Below the pieces are notes generated by a model, which was given only the letters and a program-made list of their open reading frames with translations, was not told the DNA's origin and searched no databases. Source: an uncultured Lachnospiraceae bacterium (GTDB lineage Bacteria; Bacillota; Clostridia; Lachnospirales; Lachnospiraceae). Taken from it: a DNA stretch of 60,413 nucleotides. The position numbers and the translations under genes were made by a program. Position 1 is the first letter of the stretch. Each line of letters begins with the position of its first letter. Shown piece by piece: positions 17,628 through 27,708 of this stretch. The stretch is from positions 1 to 60,413 of the forward strand of contig CAJUNB010000021.1 in assembly GCA_910587635.1 (NCBI GenBank). The letters run 5' to 3'.

Positions 17628-20270
17628 TTATTTCTTCTTTTTTTCACTGAACGCCGCAAACAAAAGCAATCCCGTACCCGCAGCCAGTAAATAGATCCAC
17701 CAGGAAATACTGAACCAGAAATCCTTTGTCATATAGAGGACTACCGTCACAATCAATATCCCGGAAATACGCCGCCAACGTACACAGGTTTTCACAATGG
17801 AACAGACAAAAATAATCAAACATATTCCTTCCAGAATCAGCGCATCCAGCACCCTTCCTGTAAAAAGCCCTTCCAAAACCAATCCGCCAAGACAAAGCCC
17901 ATATCCCACTGTCTGTAGATTCCATAAAACTTCCGATTTTTTCCAGATATACGTCTGGATCCAGAGATAGACAGCCATCCCGGCCAGACTCACTTTCCAT
18001 GTTAAGGAGGGGGGCCAGTCAATAAAAGGCTGAATCCAGAACGCCCACAATAAATGAAATCCCCCCACTGTAAAGGAAATCTTTCTGATAAGTTCCCAGC
18101 TATTAACCCCCCTCACCGTGGCATACTGAAACCAATAACCGCCCAGAAGGACCATGTAGACGAACATCCAGTTTCCTTTTGCCTCCAGCAACAGATAAAT
18201 AAGTAACAGAATCGACAGTCCATGATAAAAATCAATCCGCCAGCCACCCTCTACTTTTTCATCCTGTTTCACGATCGGTAAAAAAAGTCTGGTCACCGTC
18301 CCTGTAAGCAGCAGGGCTGCTGCCACAATTCCATACAGCCATTCCCTTGTTATCTCATATCGATACAGATATATAAGCGGCGCAAACAGCAGCGCCAAAG
18401 CTGGAAAAGCTGAAAGCCACGAACGTCTCCCTCTGTAAAATACGAGGTAAAAAAATAGGGACAGCAGATAATACAGCCAGAACGTACCTGTCTCCATAGA
18501 AGAATCTCTGTAAAATGCCACTGCTGTAATCATAAAAAGACTGATACCCGTCAACTCTACCTGGGGGCTCTCTCTTCCCCATTTCCTGTCAACTGCTGCA
18601 CTCAACCCCCACAGAACAATGAGCCCGGCACCCGGAAAAAAATCCACCTGTGAAAGCAGACCGATCATCAGGACGGGAATCCAACAATCCTGCCTCTTTA
18701 TAAACGCCCATACAAGAACAGCGCTAAGATAGATGGCCGCAAACACTCTATGCTCCGGACAGCCAGCAGCCTGAAGCTGTAACATCCGATAAAATGTTAC
18801 CGTCAGATAACCGGCTGTGAGCAATGCCAGATTCTTTACCAGACTACAAGTTTTGCTCCACCAATACAAAATAGCCGTACACATAATCACTGCCCCGGAA
18901 GCTGTAAGCTGCTCCCCCGCTATGATATCTCCCAGCGAAGACAGTAAAACGATCACCAGTGTATTGATACAAATAAAAGTTGTACAGATTATATTTCCCG
19001 CTGTTTCGTTCCACAGAAACCCAACTTTCTGTATTTTTCTCTGTATTTTTCTGTATACAAAAAAGAAAAGGGTAAATATACCTTCTATGATAAGACATCC
19101 GTATATTTCCCTGCCGGGAAATACCCACAAAAGAAATATATAATATAGAAAATCAGCAAAAAGCAGAAAAAAAAGACATTGATAAAATAACGTTCTTTCC
19201 CTGTAGCAGAAAAATGCCGTACCTGCCAGAGCGACCGCCAATGACAACAGAGTAAAACCGCCCCGATCCATTATATAAAAATTTTCCAGGACACCACATG
19301 ATACAGAAACGGCAGCAAACAGCCAGAAATGAATGGGCACAAAATATTTCATTTCCTCCGTCAGCATTCTGATACATCCTGCTGTGGAGGTTTCTTCAGA
19401 ATCCGTGGATTCCATATGATTCCACACATTTTTATATTGCAAAATCTGTTCCAGTATCAGCAGGCAAAAAGCATACACCATCATCGTCCCTGTAAGTCCT
19501 CTGTAACCAAGAGAAAAGGAGGCTGTCAGAAACATCATACTTACAGTCAATCCCCAGAGACAGGCCTCTGTAAACAGTCTGTCCCGAAACCGTTTCAGTC
19601 CCAGAAACCATATCCCCACTGTTACAAGACTGCCAATCCACAGTACCCGATAGCGATTGACTCCTTCTAAAATAAAAGCAGGTCCTAAAAATCTGTAATA
19701 TCCCGCCGCCAAAACTGTAAAAAAAGAAAAGATACTTCCAAGAATATAAAATCCATTACCCGTTTTATGAATATGTAATTTCTTTTCAGCCAGATAACTC
19801 GCTCCGAAAAATACACCTGTCAGAAGAAAAACAAGCGCCACTTTACAGAAATCCGGCAAAACATTCCATGTCGTTGTAGCAAAAATCAGGCCAGCCAGCA
19901 CAATAAACACCATTCCGATAATAAGTGCCGCCAGGCCGGCAGTATTGGTATGGCCGGCAAATACAGCCCTGGACTGTCTCTCACTCCCGGACACTGTCAT
20001 CACCGAAATCGATCCCGGTGGCGTCTCCTGAGAACCGTATACACCAGGCACTACCCTGACGGGCATGCCCGGCTGCATCAGCTCCGGCGCCGTTCCCTGC
20101 GGCGGAGAAGCCGCAGTCCGCATTGACTTCTTCTCTTCCAACGCCTGACTCAATTGTGCGATTTTCTTTTCGTTTTCCACTTTTGTCTTTGTGAGTGCAA
20201 CAATAATACCCAATTCCACAAAAGGGGCCACAATCCATATAAGAATTGCTACAATGACAATACCAAACAT
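17628..20270 (-). CDS. Large polytopic membrane protein (DUF2157-like), function unknown
   Basis: The 880-residue product has one N-terminal hydrophobic helix, a short coiled coil (KVENEKKIAQLSQALEEKKS), a Pro-rich linker, and then about 20 further hydrophobic segments. Similar giant membrane proteins are common in Lachnospiraceae without known function. The start lies 11 bp after gpmI, and the histidine kinase follows 18 bp downstream, suggesting one transcript. I cannot assign a role; a sensing or envelope function is a guess. Confidence 0.75.
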   Translation of the reverse strand: MFGIVIVAILIWIVAPFVELGIIVALTKTKVENEKKIAQLSQALEEKKSMRTAASPPQGTAPELMQPGMPVRVVPGVYGSQETPPGSISVMTVSGSERQSRAVFAGHTNTAGLAALIIGMVFIVLAGLIFATTTWNVLPDFCKVALVFLLTGVFFGASYLAEKKLHIHKTGNGFYILGSIFSFFTVLAAGYYRFLGPAFILEGVNRYRVLWIGSLVTVGIWFLGLKRFRDRLFTEACLWGLTVSMMFLTASFSLGYRGLTGTMMVYAFCLLILEQILQYKNVWNHMESTDSEETSTAGCIRMLTEEMKYFVPIHFWLFAAVSVSCGVLENFYIMDRGGFTLLSLAVALAGTAFFCYRERTLFYQCLFFLLFADFLYYIFLLWVFPGREIYGCLIIEGIFTLFFFVYRKIQRKIQKVGFLWNETAGNIICTTFICINTLVIVLLSSLGDIIAGEQLTASGAVIMCTAILYWWSKTCSLVKNLALLTAGYLTVTFYRMLQLQAAGCPEHRVFAAIYLSAVLVWAFIKRQDCWIPVLMIGLLSQVDFFPGAGLIVLWGLSAAVDRKWGRESPQVELTGISLFMITAVAFYRDSSMETGTFWLYYLLSLFFYLVFYRGRRSWLSAFPALALLFAPLIYLYRYEITREWLYGIVAAALLLTGTVTRLFLPIVKQDEKVEGGWRIDFYHGLSILLLIYLLLEAKGNWMFVYMVLLGGYWFQYATVRGVNSWELIRKISFTVGGFHLLWAFWIQPFIDWPPSLTWKVSLAGMAVYLWIQTYIWKKSEVLWNLQTVGYGLCLGGLVLEGLFTGRVLDALILEGICLIIFVCSIVKTCVRWRRISGILIVTVVLYMTKDFWFSISWWIYLLAAGTGLLLFAAFSEKKKK

Positions 20271-20281
20271 AGTCTATTGCT

Positions 20282-21826
20282 CTACTTTTTAATAAGAAGG
20301 GACTTCCCTGTCATTTCCTCCGGCTGCTGTTTGCCCATGATCTGAATCAATGTGGGAATAATATCTGCCAGACATCCACCTTCCCTCAGTGTATAGTCAC
20401 TGTCATAGTTTACAAGAATAAAGGGAACCTGGTTTGTCGTATGCGCCGTAAAAGGTGCTCCTGTTTCATAATCCACAAGCTGCTCTGCATTGCCATGATC
20501 TGCGCAGATAAACAGAACACCATCCATTTCCCGGATCGCTTCCACCGCCTTACCAACACACTCATCTACGGCCTCCACCGCTTTGATAGCAGCTTGCTCC
20601 ACCCCCGTATGTCCTACCATATCCGGGTTCGCAAAATTGATAATAATCACATCGTATTTCCCGGACTCAATTGCCTCTGTCAGCTTATCGCATACGCCAT
20701 AAGCACTCATTTCAGGCTTCAGGTCATAAGTTGCCACTTCCTTCGGGGAATTTACAAGCACTCTGTCCTCTCCTTCATTTGGCTCTTCCACACCGCCGTT
20801 AAAGAAGAATGTAACATGAGCATATTTTTCTGTCTCGGCAATCCTCGCCTGCTTCATGCCATTCGCTGCCAGCCACTCGCCAAACGTATTCGTAACGGCG
20901 ATCTTATGGAACGCCACTTCTTTATTGGGAATCGTAGGATCATAGTCAGAGAAACATACATAAGTGAGCTGTAATCTGCTGCCTCTCTCAAATCCTTTGA
21001 AATCATCGTCACAGAACGCACGGGTAATTTCTCTGGCACGATCCGGGCGGAAATTGAAAAAGATAACGGAATCATTGTCAGAAATAACAGCCACCGGACT
21101 GCCATCTTTTTCCACTACTGTGGGCTTTACAAATTCATCTGTCTCATCCCTGTCATAAGACGCCTGGATACCTTCCGGCCCGCCGACAGCCTTCAGTCCC
21201 TCTCCCTTTGTCAGAGCGTCATAAGCCAGCTTTACTCTGTCATAATTATTATCTCTGTCCATCGCATAATAACGTCCCATAACAGATGCGATCTGCCCGA
21301 CACCGATTTTCTGCATCTCAGCTTCCAGCTCCTGCGCATAGCCTTTACCACTTGCAGGGGGTGTGTCACGCCCATCCAGGAAACAGTGTACATATACCTT
21401 TTCCAGCCCGTTTCTTTTCGCCAGCTCCAGAAGGCCATACAAATGTGTATTGTGACTGTGCACACCGCCATCTGATAAAAGACCAAACATGTGCAGTGCA
21501 CTGTTATTTTTCTTACAATTATTGACAGCATCCATCAATGCCGGATTTTCAAAAAAAGTACCGTCCTGAATCTCTTTCGTGATCCTTGTCAGTTCCTGAT
21601 ACACAATACGGCCCGCACCCATGTTCAGGTGTCCCACTTCGGAATTGCCCATCTGTCCGTCAGGAAGCCCTACTGCCATGCCGCTGGCATTGCCTTTTAC
21701 AAAGGGATACTCCGCCATCAACTTATCCATAACCGGGGTCTTTGCCTGTGCTACGGCATTTCCCTCAGTCTTGTCGTTCAATCCATATCCGTCCAAAATC
21801 ATCAATACTACCGGTTTCTTGCTCAT
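20282..21826 (-). CDS. gpmI: 2,3-bisphosphoglycerate-independent phosphoglycerate mutase
   Basis: The 514-residue protein is full length for GpmI, the Mn-dependent enzyme that interconverts 3- and 2-phosphoglycerate. The N-terminal metal site VLMILDGYGLN, the serine nucleophile in MGNSEVGHLNMGAGR, and the C-terminal metal ligands ICADHGNAEQ and FTAHTTNQVPFI are all present. AGGAG lies before the ATG. It leads an apparent operon with the large membrane protein and the histidine kinase, about 8 kb from the other glycolytic genes. Confidence 0.97.
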   Translation of the reverse strand: MSKKPVVLMILDGYGLNDKTEGNAVAQAKTPVMDKLMAEYPFVKGNASGMAVGLPDGQMGNSEVGHLNMGAGRIVYQELTRITKEIQDGTFFENPALMDAVNNCKKNNSALHMFGLLSDGGVHSHNTHLYGLLELAKRNGLEKVYVHCFLDGRDTPPASGKGYAQELEAEMQKIGVGQIASVMGRYYAMDRDNNYDRVKLAYDALTKGEGLKAVGGPEGIQASYDRDETDEFVKPTVVEKDGSPVAVISDNDSVIFFNFRPDRAREITRAFCDDDFKGFERGSRLQLTYVCFSDYDPTIPNKEVAFHKIAVTNTFGEWLAANGMKQARIAETEKYAHVTFFFNGGVEEPNEGEDRVLVNSPKEVATYDLKPEMSAYGVCDKLTEAIESGKYDVIIINFANPDMVGHTGVEQAAIKAVEAVDECVGKAVEAIREMDGVLFICADHGNAEQLVDYETGAPFTAHTTNQVPFILVNYDSDYTLREGGCLADIIPTLIQIMGKQQPEEMTGKSLLIKK

Positions 21827-22084
21827 AATTTTTTCTCCTTTAATTTCTTACTTCTTTCTTCTTATTTAATACATTTTTATTATTTATGAAATCTTGGAAC
21901 ACTGCAATAAAAGTGTCTTCTGTATCCTTCCGTATAGAAATTTTCTATACGATAAAAAATTCTCACAGATACTTATAATTATAAACTGTTTCCTATTTGT
22001 TCGCAACCAATTTTCAAAAAGCCCTTGCTTCTTTTTCCAAAAAATGATACCCTCATTGGACAAGGAAAGGGAATGGAGTATTCT

Positions 22085-23245
22085 ATGATTACATTGTTAA
22101 CCAGACTGCTGATAAAAGACAGAGAAAATATTGAATCTCCTGAAATACGGCAAAAATACGGCCTCATAAGCGGTATGCTCGGCATCTTTTTGAATATTCT
22201 GCTCTTTTGTACAAAACTTTGTGCAGGCCTGATCGGCAGATCCATCTCCATCATCGCAGATGCCTTCAACAATCTGTCCGATGCAGGCTCTTCTATCATC
22301 ACACTGATCGGCTTTCGGATTGCTTCTCAGGAAGCAGACTCCGACCATCCTTTCGGACATGGAAGAAGTGAATATATTTCCGGCCTCATTGTCTCCATTA
22401 TCATTCTCGTAATGGCAGTGGAACTGATTCGTTCTTCTGTCTCCAAAATCCTCCATCCTGAGAATGTCACCTGTACTCCTCTTGTGCTTGTCATTCTCAT
22501 CGGTTCCATTCTCGTCAAACTCTATATGTACTGTTACAACAAAACACTGAGCAAAAAAATAGACTCTGCAGCGCTCCGGGCAACTGCCACCGACAGCTTC
22601 AGTGACTGTCTTGCTACATCTGCTGTCCTCATTGCTACGGTCATATCGCACTTTACCGGTCTGCACATTGATGGCTGGTGCGGTATTCTTGTTGGTATCC
22701 TCATCTTGCATGGTGGCATCGAAGCGGCAAAAGACACTATCAGCCCCCTCATGGGACAGGCACCGGATCCGACATTTATTAAAAAAATCAAAAACATTGT
22801 GGGAGAATATTCCCTCGTACTCGGCATCCACGATCTGATCGTCCATGACTATGGCCCCGGCCGCCGGATGATCTCTCTCCATGCAGAAGTTCCTGCCAAA
22901 GGAAACATACTGGAAATGCACGATACGATAGACAATCTGGAAAAACGTCTGCAACAGGAGCTTCGATGTTCTGCAGTCATACATATGGACCCTGTCATGA
23001 ACGATGATCTGGAGACTACGGAATGTCAGGCAATTGTCACCGGTATTTTACAGGAAATCGATACCAATCTGACTCTTCACGACTTCCGCATTGTAAAAGG
23101 CACTACCCACACCAATCTGATCTTTGATGTAGTCGTGCCTTATCATTCTTCCTATACAAAAGAGGGATTAAAGGAAACTATCGAAAACAGGCTGAAAGAA
23201 TCCAACCATCTTTATTATGTGGTGATCCAGATCGACCATTCCTGA
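22085..23245 (+). CDS. Cation diffusion facilitator family efflux protein
   Basis: The 386-residue protein has six hydrophobic segments. The metal-binding motifs FNNLSDAGSS in helix 2 and HPFGHGRSEY after it match the CDF family (Zn/Fe/Mn efflux by proton exchange). A cytoplasmic C-terminal domain follows (VHDYGPGRRMISLHAEV), with an extra approximately 80 residues beyond the usual 300. I chose ATG 22085, 6 nt after a GGAG; ATG 22073 is possible. It appears to be a single gene. Confidence 0.88.
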   Translation: MITLLTRLLIKDRENIESPEIRQKYGLISGMLGIFLNILLFCTKLCAGLIGRSISIIADAFNNLSDAGSSIITLIGFRIASQEADSDHPFGHGRSEYISGLIVSIIILVMAVELIRSSVSKILHPENVTCTPLVLVILIGSILVKLYMYCYNKTLSKKIDSAALRATATDSFSDCLATSAVLIATVISHFTGLHIDGWCGILVGILILHGGIEAAKDTISPLMGQAPDPTFIKKIKNIVGEYSLVLGIHDLIVHDYGPGRRMISLHAEVPAKGNILEMHDTIDNLEKRLQQELRCSAVIHMDPVMNDDLETTECQAIVTGILQEIDTNLTLHDFRIVKGTTHTNLIFDVVVPYHSSYTKEGLKETIENRLKESNHLYYVVIQIDHS

Positions 23246-23277
23246 AAAGAGACGCCCCCCTTGTTTTCTCTGTCTCT

Positions 23278-24249
23278 CTAGCCTGCAAGCTGGAACCTTT
23301 CCTTTACCACATCCACTTCCTCGTAGGGTAACAGAAAATCCAGGATTCCCGCCGAGTGAGGTGTGATAATATACTCATTGCAGATCACATGCAGACCATT
23401 CCCGTCCAGATACCACGTACTGTCTGTCAGAATATCCTCCAGATGATTTGCATAGTCACCAAACAGTTCTTCTGCCACTTTCGATTCGGGCAGCTTTTCT
23501 CCCAGATATGCCACACTTTTTTGTCTTATCTCGTCCAGATCAGAAGCTACCTCTTCCAGAGCCATTCTTTTTCCGGTTTGGACATCGAAATTATAGGCAA
23601 CCCGTACTGCGTTCCCATGCGCTCCTCCTGTATACTCATAGTCATCTTCTACAATACTGATGATCTCTTCATCGGCCCGCATCACCCTGTAAGTTCTGTC
23701 CAGCTCATAACTGTTCCAGCTTCCCGGCCCTATGGCTTCCTTCTGGCCGTCTTCCTGACTGCTGCCTTCCTCACCATTATCTTCCGATTTCATGGCACAC
23801 CATGTCCCAAAGTCCTGCTCTGCCATTTCCCGATAAGTATTCACTGTGTCCTGCCAGGAAGCATGTCTGTCTGCAAAAAACCGATTGATCGCATCCTCCG
23901 CCTCCTGATTTCCCGGCACTGTCACATAAATCATATTCGCCTTCATTGTCAGAAGTGTCTCATTATCTGTATTTTTTATCTGCTGTTCCCGTATACTGCT
24001 TGTCTCCGCCTGGACACCGGCAGCCTTTTCTTCTTCCGTTTCTCCGTTTTCTGCCACTGCCTCCTCCTGTGCCTGTCCAGTCTGCTCCTCAAAACCAGCA
24101 TTTGTTTCCGTTTCTTCTGTATTTACTTTTTCATTGTTCTCCTTCTGGCCGGTCTCTTTCCGCCCACATCCATTGCAGATCAGAATGATCCCGATGAAAA
24201 AAGCCAAAATCAGCTGTCTATTCTTTTTTTTCGGGCTTCTCTTTTTCAT
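23278..24249 (-). CDS. Lipoprotein with DUF4163/DUF3298 (RsiV-like) domains
   Basis: The 323-residue protein begins with a Lys-rich signal and lipobox (LAFFIGIILICNGC), then a Glu/Thr-rich linker. The folded part (MIYVTVPGNQEAEDAINRFFADRH ... DDYEYTGGAHGNAVRVAYNFDVQTGKRMALEEV) has the YxGGAHG motif typical of DUF3298, found in RsiV anti-sigma factors and lysozyme-binding proteins. No sigma-factor gene is adjacent, so an anti-sigma role is not supported. AGAGGA precedes the ATG. Confidence 0.8.
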   Translation of the reverse strand: MKKRSPKKKNRQLILAFFIGIILICNGCGRKETGQKENNEKVNTEETETNAGFEEQTGQAQEEAVAENGETEEEKAAGVQAETSSIREQQIKNTDNETLLTMKANMIYVTVPGNQEAEDAINRFFADRHASWQDTVNTYREMAEQDFGTWCAMKSEDNGEEGSSQEDGQKEAIGPGSWNSYELDRTYRVMRADEEIISIVEDDYEYTGGAHGNAVRVAYNFDVQTGKRMALEEVASDLDEIRQKSVAYLGEKLPESKVAEELFGDYANHLEDILTDSTWYLDGNGLHVICNEYIITPHSAGILDFLLPYEEVDVVKERFQLAG

Positions 24250-24307
24250 TTTTTCCTCTTTCTGACTCACTAACCGTTACTAAGTCACTCAGATAATAGT
24301 TGTCTTT

Positions 24308-24970
24308 TTATGTCCAACGGACAATAATAAGAAGCGCACCGTCTTTCACCGAAATCTCTGCCGCATCTCCGATAAATTCATTGCTGACTCCTATGGGAAA
24401 GCTACTCGTTATCTTCGCATCATTTAACAGATATTTCAGTCCTTTTTCCGTGACGCCCGATGCAATTCCCCCTGTTGCAAAAACCGAAACCATCCCCTCC
24501 ATCTCTCTCCTGAAAGAAATAGACTCATTTACAATGACAGTTGCCATCATATTGCCATCCCACAAATATCCTGTAGCACCTTCTTCTTTCAGATAATGCA
24601 GACATTGCAAGTTGGCGATTGTATGCTCCAGCCTGCCTCCCATAGCACCATACAGATGGAATTCCCTGTATCCTTTCTGTAAGCCGAGGCGGATGGCGGC
24701 CAATGTATCCGTATCATCTTTGACAGGATTCAGCCGGATTATCTGCTTTTTCTTCTTTTCTTTTCCACATCCCTCTTCTTCCAGACGGCAAATATACTCC
24801 TCTGTCAGAGAATCAAAATCTCCTATTATAATATCCGGCTCTATGTCCAATACTTCACAATACATACAGCCACCATCCACAGCGATCACAAGATCACCTT
24901 CTCTCACAGGAATCTCCGAAATCTCCAGATCTCCGGCACAGACCAGTATGCATCTGTTTGATTTTTCCAT
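24308..24970 (-). CDS. Thiamine diphosphokinase
   Basis: The 220-residue protein shows the ThiN/TPK motifs: VIAVDGGCMYC, IIGDFDSLTEEY, and DDTDTLAAIRLGLQKGYREFHLYGAMGGRLEHTIANL. The enzyme transfers pyrophosphate from ATP to thiamine to make the cofactor. I start at MEKSNRC because ribosome-site signal (GGAGA) lies just before it and the longer frame does not match the family. It is followed by unrelated genes. Confidence 0.9.
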   Translation of the reverse strand: MEKSNRCILVCAGDLEISEIPVREGDLVIAVDGGCMYCEVLDIEPDIIIGDFDSLTEEYICRLEEEGCGKEKKKKQIIRLNPVKDDTDTLAAIRLGLQKGYREFHLYGAMGGRLEHTIANLQCLHYLKEEGATGYLWDGNMMATVIVNESISFRREMEGMVSVFATGGIASGVTEKGLKYLLNDAKITSSFPIGVSNEFIGDAAEISVKDGALLIIVRWT

Positions 24971-25069
24971 ATTCTCTCCATTCTTCTCTGTTTGACGGCA
25001 AATCCGCATATCCACTATACAGCTGCTCCATGTATACACGTCAGAAAAACCGTTCCCGCATCCGCCGGA

Positions 25070-25378
25070 TCAGCAGTCCCACCGACATGTTTTCATATTT
25101 ACATGGGTATTATCCTTAAATTCTACATTTTCATCAACTAACAGACTTCTCTGCTCACGAAAGTGAGGTGCCAACCTCCCTGTATGGTCCACCACACGAT
25201 GACAGGGATATTTCCCATAGTATTCTGCCATGCTCAGAACCTTTCCCACGAGCCTGGCATTTTTCTCCCTGCCGATCAGCTTCGCAATCTGCCCGTAGGA
25301 AGCGACCTTTCCTTCCGGTATTTCCTCTACCACCGAAAGTATTGCATAAATCAGCTCTTCTGTGAGCACATTGGGCAC
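25070..25378 (-). CDS. MGMT-family methyltransferase-like protein (DNA alkyl-base repair type)
   Basis: The 102-residue protein corresponds to the C-terminal half of O6-methylguanine-DNA methyltransferase: EEIPEGKVASYGQIAKLIG, ARLVGKVLS, and the active-site motif YPCHRVV with the acceptor Cys retained. The family also includes ATL proteins, which have Trp there; this one does not. I use a GTG start with AAGGAG 7 nt upstream. It lies downstream of the chromate transporter pair. Confidence 0.85.
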   Translation of the reverse strand: MPNVLTEELIYAILSVVEEIPEGKVASYGQIAKLIGREKNARLVGKVLSMAEYYGKYPCHRVVDHTGRLAPHFREQRSLLVDENVEFKDNTHVNMKTCRWDC

Positions 25379-25419
25379 AGTACCACTCCTTCTGTCCGAT
25401 ATCCGTCCACTCCCGCTGG

Positions 25420-25983
25420 TCAGAACCGGAAGACAATCCCAATCACTACAGCAAATAAAAGCCACAGCGCCGGATGATATTTCTGAAGTTTCTTTACCTG
25501 CAGGAGACCGAACACAATGAGGCAAAGGATGATCGTCTTTATCGCCGGTTCATATCCTGTCTCTGTCTGTGTAAAGAGAGAGACTTTGCACACATTGTAG
25601 ACAGCCGCAGCAATCAGCGCTGTCACAGCCGGTCGGATCCCGGCAAAAGCCCCCTGCACATATTTATTTTCATTAAAGTTTTCCAGAAACTTTGCCACAA
25701 GCACGATAATGATGACACTGGGAATGACAAGTCCCAATGTAGCTATAATCCCCCCGAATACCCCAAGAGCATGAAATCCCGCATAAGTTGCCATATTCAG
25801 TCCCAATGGCCCCGGAGTGGATTCACTGATGGCGATCATATTTGTCAGATCTTCCATTGTATACCAGTCAAATCGTTTCGTCAGATCCATCAGATACGGG
25901 AGCGTCGCCGGACCGCCCCCTACGGCAAAAAGCCCGATTTTCATAAACTCCCAGAACATACGTCCCATTAAGCTGAAATTCAT
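25420..25983 (-). CDS. Chromate transporter-like protein, second subunit
   Basis: The 187-residue protein with five to six hydrophobic segments has the CHR-family motif FAVGGGPATLPYL near the N-terminus and ESTPGPLGLNMATYAGF. Half-size CHR proteins occur as adjacent pairs and form heterodimers for chromate or sulfate-like anion transport. The start ATG overlaps the stop of its partner by 4 bp (ATGA), with GGAGGG upstream. Confidence 0.88.
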   Translation of the reverse strand: MNFSLMGRMFWEFMKIGLFAVGGGPATLPYLMDLTKRFDWYTMEDLTNMIAISESTPGPLGLNMATYAGFHALGVFGGIIATLGLVIPSVIIIVLVAKFLENFNENKYVQGAFAGIRPAVTALIAAAVYNVCKVSLFTQTETGYEPAIKTIILCLIVFGLLQVKKLQKYHPALWLLFAVVIGIVFRF

Positions 25984-26531
25984 ACTTTTTTCCCTCCTGC
26001 CACACTTACTAAAATACCGATCAGACCCGCTATGATCACAATACAGACAGTGGGGATATCCACAAACATGGCAAGGAGAAACGCCCCGCCACAGATTGCA
26101 AAGCAAAATGCATTTTTCAGACTCTTCTTTGCCAGCGTAAGCACGGTATTCAGCATCAGGGCACATACGACTGCCCTCACACCCATCAGGGCATGCTGTA
26201 CCCATACGTTTTCCATAAACGCCTGCAGGCAGATCGCCACAAGCGTAATAATGACAATGGAAGGGGTAATCATGCCCAGTGTGGAAGCGATGGCCCCCGG
26301 TATCCCTTTTCTTTTATACCCTACAAAAGTAGAGGTGTTGACTGCAATAATACCCGGCGTACACTGTCCAATGGCGTAACAGTCCAGCAAATCCTCTTCT
26401 GTAATCCATCCCTTTTTCTCAACCAGTTCATATTTCAGCATTGGCAGCATCGCCAGCCCGCCTCCAAACGTGAGCCCGCCTATCCTGAGAAATGCGATAT
26501 AAAGTTGTCCGTATTCATTCATCTCATTCAT
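25980..26531 (-). CDS. Chromate transporter-like protein, first subunit
   Basis: The 183-residue membrane protein has FGGGLAMLPMLKYELVEKKGWI and GQCTPGIIAVNTSTFVGY, the conserved signature of the CHR family, in the opposite-topology half to its partner. The two genes overlap by ATGA and most likely make a heterodimeric transporter. Substrate in anaerobes is uncertain. Confidence 0.88.
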   Translation of the reverse strand: MNEMNEYGQLYIAFLRIGGLTFGGGLAMLPMLKYELVEKKGWITEEDLLDCYAIGQCTPGIIAVNTSTFVGYKRKGIPGAIASTLGMITPSIVIITLVAICLQAFMENVWVQHALMGVRAVVCALMLNTVLTLAKKSLKNAFCFAICGGAFLLAMFVDIPTVCIVIIAGLIGILVSVAGGKKV

Positions 26532-26737
26532 CCTTTTTTCTATATTTTTCCCTGTTACTGTTCACTTCGTTCGCAGTAACCTTCACAAATCCATCTAAAA
26601 TTCACTTTATGAATAGGACTTGCTCACTCCTGAATCATTTTCTTCCCTATCATATACTATTTTTTCCGTTTCTTCTAGTCCTAACATGAGAAAAGTGGTA
26701 AGATTGGCCTGTGAATACAATCGTCCGAGGTGATATC

Positions 26738-27352
26738 ATGTCCAAAATGCTGTCAGGAAAAAACTGGCTCTTTACCACTCCTGTTATTCCTTCTCTTTCC
26801 ATCCCTGTAACACTCGTCAGGAGCCGACGAAAAACATGGTCCATTTCCATAGAAACGGATCTCACCATCCTTATGAAAGTTCCCCTTTCTGTCTCTGACA
26901 ACCGCGCAAGACAGATTCTGTCTTCCAAGGAAAGCTGGATTATCAAAAAATACACGGAACTGAAAAAAGCCCGGGAAAATATGCCCGTTTCCAGTCTGAC
27001 TCCTCTTCAGAAAAAAGCACTGGAGCAGCGATATCGTCAGGCGGCCAAAGAGTATTTTCCTTCCCGGGTAGCCTACTATGAGCAAATCATAGGCGTTACC
27101 CATGCCTCCATACGAATCCGGGATCAGAAAACCCGCTGGGGAAGCTGTTCTTCCAAAGGAAATCTAAACTTTAACTGGCGTCTTATGCTGGCCCCTCCCC
27201 GGGTACTCGATTATGTAGTCGTTCATGAACTGTGCCACAGAAAGGAAATGAACCATTCCAAGGCGTTCTGGGACGCTGTTGAAACGGTTCTGCCCGATTA
27301 TGTACAATTGCGAAAATGGCTGAAAGACAACGGCGGGAAGCTTACCCTTTAG
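26738..27352 (+). CDS. YgjP-like metallopeptidase domain protein (M48/DUF45)
   Basis: The 204-residue protein has the zinc-peptidase motif VVHELCHRKEMNHS (HExxH with a downstream His) and the flanking RWGSCSSKGNLNFNWRL that characterises the YgjP/DUF45 family. GAGGTG lies before the chosen ATG. Role unknown; relatives are often near restriction or phosphate genes, but none is nearby here. Confidence 0.88.
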   Translation: MSKMLSGKNWLFTTPVIPSLSIPVTLVRSRRKTWSISIETDLTILMKVPLSVSDNRARQILSSKESWIIKKYTELKKARENMPVSSLTPLQKKALEQRYRQAAKEYFPSRVAYYEQIIGVTHASIRIRDQKTRWGSCSSKGNLNFNWRLMLAPPRVLDYVVVHELCHRKEMNHSKAFWDAVETVLPDYVQLRKWLKDNGGKLTL

Positions 27353-27671
27353 TCAGGTCATAACTCTCCGCGATCATCCGCCGTATCTCCTTCTCTGGTA
27401 TACTTCCATCCAGAATAATGGAGTTCCAGTGCTTTTTGTTCAAATGATAAGCAGGAACCACCGAATCAAATGTCTCTCTCCAGAAATCCCTCCACTGAGG
27501 ATCACATTTCAGATTGATCCACACATGCCCGTCTCTGTCAAAAATCCAGGCAAATACCTTTTTGCTCTTCCGATGCCGGATCACACACCAGTTTGGATCG
27601 TGAAAAGGATAGTCCTCATAGACATCCCGGAATGTCAGACAGTGACCAATTGCCTCTTTTCTTTCCGTCAT
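27342..27671 (-). CDS. MmcQ/YjbR family protein
   Basis: The 109-residue protein has the YjbR pattern: DPNWCVIRHRKSKKVFAWIF, VWINLKCDP, and VVPAYHLNKKHWNSIILDG. The family has a double-wing fold and may bind DNA; the function is not settled. It ends convergent with the metallopeptidase gene, overlapping by 11 bp. Confidence 0.88.
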   Translation of the reverse strand: MTERKEAIGHCLTFRDVYEDYPFHDPNWCVIRHRKSKKVFAWIFDRDGHVWINLKCDPQWRDFWRETFDSVVPAYHLNKKHWNSIILDGSIPEKEIRRMIAESYDLTKG

Positions 27672-27708
27672 TCTCCTGCTCCCTCTCTTTCACTATCCTA
27701 TTTCCTAG

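Noticed and set aside
26560..26580. Hairpin before the chromate transporter pair as a riboswitch
   Set aside because: Only short complementarity; no conserved aptamer features recognised.
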